Shown here piece after piece: positions 18,241-27,123 of a stretch of 64,000 bases of DNA. Within the stretch, counting starts at the first letter, position 1. The number at the start of each line of letters is the position of its first letter. This DNA comes from Shewanella violacea DSS12. Lineage in GTDB: Bacteria > Pseudomonadota > Gammaproteobacteria > Enterobacterales > Shewanellaceae. A program made the translations under genes and the position numbers. The DNA lies in the NCBI RefSeq assembly GCF_000091325.1, contig NC_014012.1:682001-746000 (forward strand). The letters are read 5' to 3'. The notes under the pieces were generated by a model. That model was not told where the DNA came from and ran no database searches. It saw nothing but the letters and a program-made list of their open reading frames with translations.

Positions 18241-18404
18241 GTCAATTCACCTTTATTACTAGGCTCGGTGAGCTGGGCATTTTTGTCGGGCTAGAATTCA
18301 ATTCACTTTTATTGTCTAGGCTCGGTGAGCTGGGCATTTTTGTCGGGCTAGAATTCACTTCACTTTTATTGTCTAGGCTCGGTGAGCTGGACATTTTTTC
18401 TGGA
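18241..18404. repeat. 57-bp tandem repeat overlapping the MFS gene 3' end, three copies
   Basis: AGGCTCGGTGAGCTGG starts at 18261, 18318 and 18375, an exact 57-bp period. A partial unit precedes the first. The rightmost copy lies in the MFS coding sequence (its stop is at 18366-18368); the other two lie downstream of that stop on the minus strand. The two non-coding copies are nearly identical to each other over 50 bp. Confidence 0.95.
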
Positions 18405-19562
18405 CCAACTCCACTTGACCTCATTACCTGGCGACGGATCACTAGGAATATTTCTGGCCAGTATTAGTGAGCATACTGCAAATCCGGCTCCTATATAAAA
18501 TACAGCTTGAGGTGAATATAACCAGAGTAGACCCAGTAAAACTGGGATCACCACGGCAGCAATATGATTAATGGTGAAGCTCACCGACATGGTGGAAGCA
18601 ATATCTTTGCCGTCGGCAATCTTCTGAAAATAGGTCTTGATGGCGATTGCCATGGCAAATAACAAGTGGTCGATAACATAGAGGGCCGCGGCAACTTCGG
18701 GTTGCTGCACCCAGGCATAGCTGACAAAGATGATGATCAGGCCTAAGTATTCTATGGTGAGTGCTCGGCGTTCACCTATACGGCCGATGAAACGACCAAT
18801 GGCAGGCGCAAACAGCAGATTAACGACGTAATTTATCAGAAACAGGCTAGTGATTTCACTGACGCTATAACCAAACTTCTCTACCATCATAAAGCCGGCG
18901 AAGACCATGAAAATCTGCCGTCTGGCACCAGAGAAGAAGGTGAGCAGGTAGTAGAGCCAGTACCTCTTCCTGAGAATGATCTTCTTATGCTGTGCTTCAC
19001 CCACTTCAAACTTAGGGAAGTATAAGGTGACAACCAGCACCATGATTAACCCCAAGCAGCCTATTAGCCCATACATATACACATAATCGAGTTGTAGCCA
19101 GCTCATCACTAACCAGATGCTGGCATAACCTGAGAGTGCAGCTGCAGAGCGCCAGGCCAGAGCTTTTCCGAGAAAACCTGCAGTGTCCTTTTTGTCTACC
19201 CACTGTAGCGTCAAAGATTGGTTTATGGTCTCGAAGTAATGGAAACCTACCGACATGAGCACTGTGGTGATATAGAGGCCGAGTACCTGAGGGAAAAAGC
19301 CGGTAACCGCGACACCAATGGATAGAACTGCCAGAGAGACTAAGGCGAAGGTTTGTTCCCGCAGGAGTAATAATACGAATATAGCGGTGAAGGCTAAGAA
19401 GCCTGGAACCTCACGCAGACTCTGAAGAATACCTATCTCTACGCCGGTAAATTGGGCTTTCTCGATGACGAAATTATTGAGCAGTACCTGCCAAACTGCG
19501 AAGACTAGGGACATGATGAAGGTCATCCAAAGCAGTAATTTTTGCGGGTTTCTATGCTTCAT
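18366..19562 (-). CDS. Major facilitator superfamily transporter
   Basis: A polytopic inner membrane protein of about 398 residues with roughly 12 hydrophobic segments, consistent with an MFS permease. Charged loops such as FIGRIGERRAL between segments match the family's A-like motif spacing. The start at 19562 (MKHRNPQKLLLW) is chosen because GGAAGG lies 5 bases upstream; Met residues further up have no ribosome-binding site. The substrate is unknown. The last 10 codons or so lie in a 57-bp repeat unit, so the present C-terminus (VQLTEPRQ) may have been created by the duplication. Downstream on the same strand is the TIGR03899-like gene. Confidence 0.85.
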   Translation of the reverse strand: MKHRNPQKLLLWMTFIMSLVFAVWQVLLNNFVIEKAQFTGVEIGILQSLREVPGFLAFTAIFVLLLLREQTFALVSLAVLSIGVAVTGFFPQVLGLYITTVLMSVGFHYFETINQSLTLQWVDKKDTAGFLGKALAWRSAAALSGYASIWLVMSWLQLDYVYMYGLIGCLGLIMVLVVTLYFPKFEVGEAQHKKIILRKRYWLYYLLTFFSGARRQIFMVFAGFMMVEKFGYSVSEITSLFLINYVVNLLFAPAIGRFIGRIGERRALTIEYLGLIIIFVSYAWVQQPEVAAALYVIDHLLFAMAIAIKTYFQKIADGKDIASTMSVSFTINHIAAVVIPVLLGLLWLYSPQAVFYIGAGFAVCSLILARNIPSDPSPGNEVKWSWSRKNVQLTEPRQ

Positions 19563-19999
19563 TAGGCCTTCCATATGGCAATTAATGCGGGTTACTGGTG
19601 TCATTTACAACGAGCATTGGTTAGCTGAACTTTAGATAAAGAATAGAGATAGCATGGGTCATTCGGGTGCCCCCCCCCGATTTATTATGCATAGCCTAGC
19701 GAGTTAACAACTAGTTTACATGAGTTTTTTATCGATTGGTTAGCGATTATTTGTTCATTTTAGTTTCATCTTCTAGTAATGATTGCCGTGAAAATTACTG
19801 ATACTAGCCACTCCCACTAGTATAAACGCCTCACATTCTCGCCTTATAGCAGTACAAAACACTCATGCCAGCATTACAAATGTAATTATTTTGTAAATGC
19901 TGTTGCAAAAGAAAGTGTAAAATCTAATGCAAATCATTTTCATTTACTGTATTTTGTTGTGGAATTTATGTTGCGCTGTTAATTTGTTCGGAGAGATAG
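19563..19999. other. 437-bp divergent intergenic region with Fur-like site
   Basis: The region separates the MFS gene (-) from the porin gene (+). It contains a run of nine C residues at 19670-19678 and an AT-rich promoter region close to the porin. No ORF is convincing. Confidence 0.6.
19928..19942. promoter_or_regulatory. Likely Fur box upstream of the porin gene
   Basis: TGCAAATCATTTTCA fits the 7-1-7 Fur model (TGATAAT-N-ATTATCA) at 12 of 14 arm positions. It lies 58 bp before the porin start, where a repressor would block the promoter. The downstream imelysin and di-haem genes belong to families often under Fur control, which supports the reading. Confidence 0.6.
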
Positions 20000-21385
20000 A
20001 TGAAAACTAAGTTAAGTTTGTTGGCTTTATGTATTGCTGGCTTTAGTTGTACCAGTGCCTTAGCGGCATCGAATCCGGCTCAGTTGGAGCAGGCGATTGC
20101 TAAACAGGAAGCGGAACTCAATAAGCTTAAACATGATCTGGCCGAGTTAGCCGCTCAGCAGAAAATGCAGCAAGCAGAGCAAGAGAAGCAAGCCGAGGTT
20201 GTTGCAACGACTAATAAAGTACTCACTGAGAGTAAATGGAGCAAGTTCTCTTTTAAGTCATACGGCAGCATGGTTTACACCAGTGATGAGTATTACCAGA
20301 ACGTACAGGATACCAGCCCCGAACGTCGTGGTCGTTTCGATCTTGAGCGTATCGTCACCGAGTTCGGCTACCAGTTCAACGATGAATGGGACATGGAAGT
20401 CGAAATAGAGTACGAACATGGTGGTACGGGCACGGCCCTTGAATATGATGGTTTCGATGAATTTGGTGAGTTTGAAACTGAAGTTGAAGCCGGTGGTGAG
20501 GTGATGATTGAGAAGGCTGAGTTGAGATATCGTCCCAACGATGCTTTCGGTGTTAAGTTCGGTAATATCCATCTGCCAATTGGCCTGACCAGTATTTTAC
20601 ACAAGCCAAATCAATATTTGACAGTACAGCGTCATCGTAGCGAGGCTGCAATGTTACCCGCTGTTTGGAATGAGATGGGTGTCGGCATATTTGGTGAGAT
20701 GGCTAACTTCCATTATCAAGCCCAGGTTGTCAGTGGCCTTAACTCCGAGTATTTCCGTACCTATGATTGGATTGCATCCGGCCATCAAAAGCGCTTCGAG
20801 CATGTTAATGCCGACGAGCTAGCCTATGCAGTGCGTCTGGATTACGGCAACTTCAAGCAGGGCAGTGCTGTCGGTGTCGCTTATTACTATGGTAATACCT
20901 CAGACAATCGCCATAAGAGCAACAAGGTTAGCGGTGATGGTACGGTCAGTATCTTAGCCATATCTGGTGCTTTCGTTCAGGGTCCTTGGATCTTGCGCGG
21001 TCAATATCTTAACGGCACCTTGAGTGATGCCGATGCAATCACACAGGCAAATAAGACAACACCGGGTCTAAAACCAGGAAACTTTGCTCAGCTTGGCTCC
21101 GAGTCTGAAGCCTTCTTTGTCGAGGCTGGCGTAGATTTGAGTCATTTTACTCCAGTCCCTATTACTGTTTTTGCCAATATCGATTACTCGAATCCCCTAG
21201 CCGATGTCGATACAGGTACCGGGTCTAAGCGCTACGAAAATACCTGGACCAGTATCGGAATTAACTATTTCCCAATTCCTGAGATTGTTATCAAGGCTGA
21301 AGCTGGACGTCAGCAAGTCGCCATGTCTTCAATTCCAGATACTAACTTCTTCGCTCTGGGCGTGGGTTACCAATTCTCACTATAA
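20000..21385 (+). CDS. Outer membrane porin with N-terminal coiled coil
   Basis: A signal peptide (MKTKLSLLALCIAGFSCTSALA) is followed by a Gln/Glu/Lys-rich helical segment at residues 25-70 (QLEQAIAKQEAELNKLKHD). After that come beta-strand-rich sequences with many aromatic residues, ending in GVGYQFSL. This matches phosphate-selective-porin-like (OprO/P type) or other coiled-coil-tethered porins of about 460 residues. GGAGAGAT precedes the ATG. It heads a group with imelysin and a di-haem oxidoreductase and has a Fur-like site upstream, so a role in iron acquisition is plausible. The exact substrate is not visible. Confidence 0.75.
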   Translation: MKTKLSLLALCIAGFSCTSALAASNPAQLEQAIAKQEAELNKLKHDLAELAAQQKMQQAEQEKQAEVVATTNKVLTESKWSKFSFKSYGSMVYTSDEYYQNVQDTSPERRGRFDLERIVTEFGYQFNDEWDMEVEIEYEHGGTGTALEYDGFDEFGEFETEVEAGGEVMIEKAELRYRPNDAFGVKFGNIHLPIGLTSILHKPNQYLTVQRHRSEAAMLPAVWNEMGVGIFGEMANFHYQAQVVSGLNSEYFRTYDWIASGHQKRFEHVNADELAYAVRLDYGNFKQGSAVGVAYYYGNTSDNRHKSNKVSGDGTVSILAISGAFVQGPWILRGQYLNGTLSDADAITQANKTTPGLKPGNFAQLGSESEAFFVEAGVDLSHFTPVPITVFANIDYSNPLADVDTGTGSKRYENTWTSIGINYFPIPEIVIKAEAGRQQVAMSSIPDTNFFALGVGYQFSL

Positions 21386-21419
21386 CAAGTCAACTTATTG
21401 TCATTTAACTCGATGTCGC

Positions 21420-21448
21420 GTGTGTTCATACATAAGGGATGAGCACAC
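21420..21448 (+). other. Hairpin between porin and imelysin genes
   Basis: GTGTGTTCAT pairs with ATGAGCACAC (one G-T wobble) around a 9-base loop. There is no T-run. It may act as a transcript-processing or stabilising structure in the porin-imelysin transcript. Confidence 0.45.
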
Positions 21449-21524
21449 CTCTAAGACTCGGGGAGGCTTTGCATAATGTGCAGGGCTAGACGCACCTAAT
21501 TATGAAGTAAATATGGAGTTTTAC

Positions 21525-22673
21525 ATGAAACAACTTAAGTATTCTGCAGTGGCTATCGCACTCATCTCTACACTCGCCGCATGTGGCGGTTCAGGAAGTG
21601 ATGACACGACACCACCACCTACTGATAACAAGTTTGAATTTGCCGCGACTGAGATGATCACTAACTTGACCGATGATGTCATTATCAGTGGCTACTCGAC
21701 GCTGGCGATAAAAGGCGAGGAGATGTTTCTTGCGTCTCAAACTCTAGTGGCTAACAAGACTCAGGCTAACCTGCTTGCAGCACAAGAAGCCTGGAAGGCG
21801 GCTCGTCAGCCTTGGGAACAAGGTGAGTCACATATCTTTGGCCCAGTAGATTCATTAGGTATCGATCCACATTTAGATAGCTGGCCATTAAACACTACAG
21901 ACCTTAAAACTGTGTTAACTGATAACTCAGGTTTCTCTGCCGATACCATCAAGGGTTGGAACGATGATGTTCAGGGCTTCCACACCATGGAATATCTGTT
22001 ATTTGGTGACGGTGTTGCCGATAACCAGAAAGATGTTGCCGACTTAACTATGTCAGAAGCGGAATACTTGATGGGTCTATCGGAAGTGTTCCGTGACTAC
22101 ACCAAGACTCTTGATGATTCATGGTTGATAAGTCATGACGGTCAAACAGGTAAAGCCTATGGTGAATTAGTTAAGAATCCGGGAACAGCGGATAACACCT
22201 TTTACGCTTCTCAGGTCGGTGTGATCCAGGAGCTGGTAAACGGCATGATAGGTATTGTCGATGAAGTGGGTAACGGTAAGATTGCCGATCCATTTGGCAC
22301 TTCGGCAGCAACTGCTGATACCTCTAAAGTTGAGTCACAGTACTCATGGAACTCACTGACAGATTTCAGCGATAACATCATAGGTGTGCGTAATGTCTAC
22401 CAAGGTGAGCTAACGGGTGCCAGTGACAAGCAAGGCATTATCGATTTCGTTAAGGCCGGCGATGAGGCGCTTGCACTGCGCGTAAGCAGTGAAATTGATG
22501 ATGCCATCATTAAGATCCAGGCTATCAAGGGCTCTAACAATATGCCATTCCGCCAGGCAATTGCCGATGCTGAAGGTCGCGTAAGAATCCAAACTGCTGT
22601 GGATGCGCTTTCTAAGCTACAAGCCAGTCTGGAGTCAGATGTTGTTCCTCTACTTAATAAGTGGAAAGTATAA
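21525..22673 (+). CDS. Imelysin-family (M75) iron-regulated lipoprotein
   Basis: Imelysin-like proteins are periplasmic or outer membrane proteins linked to iron uptake. The signal peptide ends in a lipobox (LAACGGSG), so this is a lipoprotein. The family motif GxHxxE appears as GFHTMEYLLFG. The length of about 382 residues is typical, with the all-helical pseudo-duplicated fold suggested by repeated helices. The ATG at 21525 has GGAG 6 bases upstream; an in-frame ATG at 21513 lies at the ribosome-binding site itself. It lies 140 bp after the porin gene; a terminator-like hairpin follows at 22711. Confidence 0.92.
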   Translation: MKQLKYSAVAIALISTLAACGGSGSDDTTPPPTDNKFEFAATEMITNLTDDVIISGYSTLAIKGEEMFLASQTLVANKTQANLLAAQEAWKAARQPWEQGESHIFGPVDSLGIDPHLDSWPLNTTDLKTVLTDNSGFSADTIKGWNDDVQGFHTMEYLLFGDGVADNQKDVADLTMSEAEYLMGLSEVFRDYTKTLDDSWLISHDGQTGKAYGELVKNPGTADNTFYASQVGVIQELVNGMIGIVDEVGNGKIADPFGTSAATADTSKVESQYSWNSLTDFSDNIIGVRNVYQGELTGASDKQGIIDFVKAGDEALALRVSSEIDDAIIKIQAIKGSNNMPFRQAIADAEGRVRIQTAVDALSKLQASLESDVVPLLNKWKV

Positions 22674-22710
22674 CTTCCTATCTAATTAGTTAGTTTGACT
22701 AGATGAAACA

Positions 22711-22738
22711 AGGGAGGCACAGGAATGGCCTCCTTTTT
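22711..22738 (+). terminator. Rho-independent terminator after the imelysin gene
   Basis: GGAGGC and GCCTCC pair around ACAGGAATG and are followed by TTTTT. Because the di-haem gene continues about 70 bp further on, this may be a partial terminator that lowers its expression. Confidence 0.75.
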
Positions 22739-22809
22739 GATTTAAAAATATTAAGTAGCAATAAGAATAAGATAGATAATTCGCTGCTTAAGTTAAAAAT
22801 GTGTGTGGG

Positions 22810-24441
22810 ATGAAGATGATGAATTTTAATCGATATCAATATACCAGCTTAGCTCTCGCTATCTGCTTTGGCTTAACTGGCTGCGGTGGCTCAGGTGAAG
22901 ATGCCCCTGAACCTAAACCCGAAGAAAAAGTATACCCAAGTTTTACCGATATAAAGGCCAGTGGCGGAGAGACGACCACCTTTGATGCCTCTGAATCGGG
23001 CCATGGTTTCTCAACACCAGCACCTAATTTATCTGAAGCTAGCCTAGGGCATCACCTTGAAGGTGATCTTGGCTTCGAAACTGCCTTTACAACGGCACCA
23101 AACGTCGAACATCCAGATTTAGATGGTCTTGGACCTGTGTTCAACAATACCGACTGTAATTCATGTCATCAACGAGATGGCCGTAATTCGACGCCTCTGG
23201 TTCCAGCGGGCCAAGAACGAATTAAGCTAGGTTCTGAAGCCGGGCTTTTCTTGCGTATCAGCATGGCGCCTGCCGAACCATGTACCCAAGGTACGCTGGC
23301 AAATGATTACTGTGCCCCTATCCCAGTGCCTAACTTTGGTGGTCAGCTGTTCCACCGTGGCGTGCTGAAGGCGCGCCCCGATTGGCGAGATAACATGTTT
23401 GGCGGTCAAGCGGATGTGTATCTCTCCTATGAAACCAAGGCTGTGACATATCCTGATGGCTCAAGCATTACATTGAAGAAGCCTGTGTTTGCAGTAGAAA
23501 ATCCTTATGATGCACCGGGTGAAACCTTAGCTAGTGCTAACGTGACATCGGATCTGCTCCAGGACGATGTCTTGATGGGCTGGCGTAACGGTATGCCTGT
23601 ATTCGGCTTAGGTCTGCTTGAAGCGATCCCTGAGGCGGATATTTTGGCTCTGGTCGATGAGAATGATGCCGATGGCGACAAGATTTCTGGTCGAGCTAAC
23701 TTGGTCTTCGATGCTGTTAAGGCGCAAACCGGTGACACTAACCCAGTTTCTTTAGGACGTTTCGGTTGGAAGGCCAACACCCCGAGCGTAAGAGTACAAT
23801 CTCTGGGCGCACTTCGTGGCGATATTGGCGTAACTAACCCATTGTTTCCCGATGAGAGTGTCTTTAATACCGCCTTGCATGATAGCTACATGACCAGAAC
23901 TGGCTTCGTTGATACCGGTGAAGGAGTCAATGGCGAGCCAGAGGCTAGTGCCGAGTTCAGTGATTCTGTGGTCTTCTATGCAGAGACTTTAGCTGTGCCG
24001 GCCAGACGTAATGTCGATGACCCGAATGTACGTGAAGGCGCGCGTCTGTTTGAGCAAGTTAATTGTACTGGCTGCCATAAGGCCAGCTTCGTGACTAAAT
24101 CGACTGGTGATATTGGCGGCGCACCTATGATAGATGCACTCAAGGGGCAGACCATCTACCCATTCACCGATATGTTGCTACATGACATGGGTGTAGAGCT
24201 CGCCGATGGACGTCCTGATTTTCTTGCCGACGGTAATGAGTGGCGTACCCGTTCATTATGGGGCATAGGCTTGACTCAGACCGTGAATCCACAAGCTGGT
24301 TTCCTTCACGATGGTCGAGCCGCAACTCTGGAAGAGGCTATATTGTGGCATGGCGGAGAAGGTGAGCAGAGTCGCAATGACTTTATGGCGTTGACTAAGG
24401 CGGAGCGAGACCAAGTTGTCGCCTTCCTTATGTCGTTGTAA
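22810..24441 (+). CDS. Di-haem oxidoreductase-family (DUF1111) c-type cytochrome lipoprotein
   Basis: This is a predicted periplasmic electron-transfer or peroxidase-like protein. The signal peptide ends in a lipobox (LTGCGGSG). Two haem c sites are visible, CNSCH in the N-terminal half and CTGCH in the C-terminal half. The C-terminal block GFLHDGRAATLEEAILWHGG is the conserved signature of the DUF1111/di-haem oxidoreductase family. Such genes often neighbour imelysins in iron-regulated clusters, as here. Several starts are possible (GTG 22801, ATG 22810, 22816, 22819); all keep the signal peptide. A strong terminator follows. The acceptor or substrate is unknown. Confidence 0.88.
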   Translation: MKMMNFNRYQYTSLALAICFGLTGCGGSGEDAPEPKPEEKVYPSFTDIKASGGETTTFDASESGHGFSTPAPNLSEASLGHHLEGDLGFETAFTTAPNVEHPDLDGLGPVFNNTDCNSCHQRDGRNSTPLVPAGQERIKLGSEAGLFLRISMAPAEPCTQGTLANDYCAPIPVPNFGGQLFHRGVLKARPDWRDNMFGGQADVYLSYETKAVTYPDGSSITLKKPVFAVENPYDAPGETLASANVTSDLLQDDVLMGWRNGMPVFGLGLLEAIPEADILALVDENDADGDKISGRANLVFDAVKAQTGDTNPVSLGRFGWKANTPSVRVQSLGALRGDIGVTNPLFPDESVFNTALHDSYMTRTGFVDTGEGVNGEPEASAEFSDSVVFYAETLAVPARRNVDDPNVREGARLFEQVNCTGCHKASFVTKSTGDIGGAPMIDALKGQTIYPFTDMLLHDMGVELADGRPDFLADGNEWRTRSLWGIGLTQTVNPQAGFLHDGRAATLEEAILWHGGEGEQSRNDFMALTKAERDQVVAFLMSL

Positions 24442-24482
24442 AGCTTAACCAGTAACCAGCTAGCCCCTATAGCTAGAATCTA

Positions 24483-24511
24483 AAACGGAGCAAGGTATTG
24501 CTCCGTTTTTA
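24483..24511 (+). terminator. Rho-independent terminator
   Basis: ACGGAGCAA and TTGCTCCGT pair around GGTA and are followed by TTTTT. It ends the porin/imelysin/di-haem group. Confidence 0.93.
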
Positions 24512-25245
24512 TTAGTACTCTTTTTGTTTATTTAACCTCGAAGGGCTAAGGGCACACTGGATATATAATGTGTTTTGCAACACATAGCACAAGTCTAGTT
24601 TGTCACTAGTCACTTGCTGTCGGCTTCCGAAAAGACCTTCGTCTCTCCTGAGGGGGCTCATTAACAGCAAGTTGGTCTTGAATAGGGATTTTTATCGATT
24701 GTCATCCAGTTGCCGAGGCCTGCATCTAGGCTCTTCTATTATTACTGAAGTTTTAAGTTAAACTTTGAGTAATAGCATATGTAATATTCGTCTTTTGCGG
24801 CTGCCAGGAACTTGGTAACTTGGCTTGGTAATATTTAATCGGCTTGTTTTTAGTCGGAAAATTGAATGAAACCATTGATTTTCTGACTGTTCGAACTAAT
24901 CTAATAAAAGGGGGGTTCTATCATTTTACCCTGATGGCTATTTTATTTTCTTAGCCTAGTTCTAGGCTGGACTTTATCCAGGTAAAGTTTGGATACAGGT
25001 GACAATTGCATAAAATGGCTAACTGATATAACTTATTTATACTCTCAGGATCCCAAGTTGGTCTTATTGGACGTGTATGGCAAGTGTCTGTTTATGACTC
25101 ATGTGGAGTCCTTGGATTTTAAGCTGACTTAAGGGGCAAGCTGATGGCCTTTTTTCTTTTTTTTAAAGTAGAGTAAAATATTGTCACAACTAGCAGCTAC
25201 TAGACTCTTCGCCGCTCCACTCCACTCGTCTAGAGAGAGCTAATC
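24512..25245. other. 734-bp non-coding stretch before the CHASE-GGDEF pair
   Basis: I see no gene. ACTTGCTGT at 24612-24620 and ACAGCAAGT at 24664-24672 form a perfect 9-bp inverted repeat enclosing 43 bases rich in CT and AG blocks. A T-rich tract (TTTTTTCTTTTTTTT) lies near 25150. The region must hold the promoter for the gene at 25246 and could encode a small RNA. Confidence 0.5.
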
Positions 25246-26880
25246 ATGCGCGCTTTCAGCATCTTCTCTAACTACCTAGTCCTATTCTCTATCTTGGTTG
25301 GCATTATACTTTCGGGTGGGCTCGGCTATAGCTTTTATCAAAATGAAACTCAGGCCATAGAGTCCGACTTTAGGCGAGATGTCGACGATAAGGCCGCAGC
25401 TTTAGAACGAGAGCTCTTGATTAATTTAGAGGTGCTCTATGCGGTTAAGGGCTTATTTAATAGTTCAGATGATGTGAACGAAGCTGAATTTAAACAATTG
25501 GCAAGTAGCTTTTTGGTTAGGCATCAGAATATACAGGCATTAGAGTGGATCCCCAGAGTTAGCCTGGAACAGCGTGATAAATATGAGCAGCAGAGAAGGA
25601 AATTCTATCCCGATTTTGAATTTACCGAACGTGAATTTCAGGGGAGTATGATCCGAGCGACCGATCGAAAGGAGTATTTCCCTGTCTACTATGTCGAGCC
25701 CATGGAAGGCAATGAGGTGGCATTCGGTTTTGACTTGGCGTCAAATCCTAAAAGAGACAAAATACTCAAGAAGTCACGGGATCTGGACCTCGCACTGGCG
25801 ACAGCCAGTATCACCTTAGTACAGGAAGTCTCCAATCAGAAGGGATTTCTGATGTTCATGCCTATCTATCTAGGTGATCCAAATACCTTAATTAAACGTC
25901 GAGAGCAACTGACAGGCTTCGTGCTTGGAGTATATAGAATCGGCGATATGTTCGAAACTGCGATTAGGTATACAGGGGCTCAAGGCATTAATTTAAAATT
26001 GATAGATAATACCAGTATCTCGGCTGAGCAACTTTATTCAAGTTATGCTACCGAGCAACACCAAGATAAGACACAACTAAAACTCATCTACAATAAACCT
26101 TTGAGCCGATTCGGAGGGCGACAATGGACCTTAGTAGCCACCCCGTCACTTGGCTATATTGCAGAGCGCAGAAGCTTATTGCCGTTTATTAGTTGTGCTT
26201 TTGGCGTGTTATTTGTACTACTTGCTGGTGCGTATATATCTGCCATTATTCGACGTAGCTCGCTGATAAAGGTTGAGGTAGAAGCGCGAACCCAAGACTT
26301 GAACGAAGCCAAGTTGGAGCTAGAGCAATTATCTCATACAGACAGTTTGACCAAGATTGCCAATCGTCGAAAATTCGATGATAAGTTTGAGAAAGAGTGG
26401 CAGAGAGCCGTGCGCAGTAAGACTTCACTTTCTCTTATCATGATAGATATCGATAATTTTAAACAGTTTAATGATCATTATGGACACTTGGCAGGAGATC
26501 AATGTCTGAGGGATGTGGCTAAGTCATTGCAGAGTACCATGAGTCGCAACACTGACTTAGTCGCTCGTTATGGTGGTGAAGAGTTCGTTATCTTACTGCC
26601 AAATACTAATGAACCTGCGCTGCTTGCGGATAAATGTTTAATCAATGTTGAAAAGTTACGCATACCCCATGAACCATCCAGTGTCTCTGAGTATGTGACC
26701 ATAAGTATCGGGGTTATCAGCACTAGCCCCACATACAATAGTGACCCTTTAGCGCTCAGTGCCAAAGTGGATAAATTATTATATCTAGCCAAAGACTTAG
26801 GTAAGAACAGAGTCTGCGTTGATGAGCCCATAATCATCCCCAATGGCGATGTGATAGATTTTAAATCACCAAATAAGTAA
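25246..26880 (+). CDS. CHASE-domain diguanylate cyclase
   Basis: This protein is predicted to make c-di-GMP in response to an extracytoplasmic signal. A TM helix at residues 8-28 is followed by a CHASE sensor (residues about 35-230, with IQALEWIPRV). A second TM near 305-330, a short coiled coil and a GGDEF domain follow. The active-site loop is GGEEF at residues 443-447, a functional variant. An inhibitory-site RxxD (RNTD) lies five residues before it at 434-437, so product inhibition is likely. There is no EAL domain. It is 228 bp upstream of a close paralogue in the same orientation. Confidence 0.93.
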   Translation: MRAFSIFSNYLVLFSILVGIILSGGLGYSFYQNETQAIESDFRRDVDDKAAALERELLINLEVLYAVKGLFNSSDDVNEAEFKQLASSFLVRHQNIQALEWIPRVSLEQRDKYEQQRRKFYPDFEFTEREFQGSMIRATDRKEYFPVYYVEPMEGNEVAFGFDLASNPKRDKILKKSRDLDLALATASITLVQEVSNQKGFLMFMPIYLGDPNTLIKRREQLTGFVLGVYRIGDMFETAIRYTGAQGINLKLIDNTSISAEQLYSSYATEQHQDKTQLKLIYNKPLSRFGGRQWTLVATPSLGYIAERRSLLPFISCAFGVLFVLLAGAYISAIIRRSSLIKVEVEARTQDLNEAKLELEQLSHTDSLTKIANRRKFDDKFEKEWQRAVRSKTSLSLIMIDIDNFKQFNDHYGHLAGDQCLRDVAKSLQSTMSRNTDLVARYGGEEFVILLPNTNEPALLADKCLINVEKLRIPHEPSSVSEYVTISIGVISTSPTYNSDPLALSAKVDKLLYLAKDLGKNRVCVDEPIIIPNGDVIDFKSPNK

Positions 26881-27123
26881 TTTTACTTCTCTACCTTCTA
26901 CCTTCTACTTTCTCCTGTGCTTCTTAATCTAGTTTCCCCACTAGGCTAATTGTCAATCTTTGTAACAAGTTACTGACTTTTTGATCGGATTATGGTTAAC
27001 TTTTGTATAACAGTTTTATTGGTGTATGGATTTGGCTGATAGGGGCACTCTAGTTCAGCAAGCTGATTCACATACTTAAGTCATAACTTTTATCGATATT
27101 CCCCAGGGTTGTTAATTCCAACT

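Noticed and set aside
18237..18467. 76-codon + strand frame with repeated RLGELGIFVGLEF
   Set aside because: The period of 57 bp is divisible by three, so the repeat stays open by chance; no ribosome-binding site and it lies antisense to the MFS gene end.
19670..19678. Run of nine C as a phase-variation tract
   Set aside because: It is in an intergenic region well away from a start codon or obvious promoter spacer, so phase variation cannot be supported.
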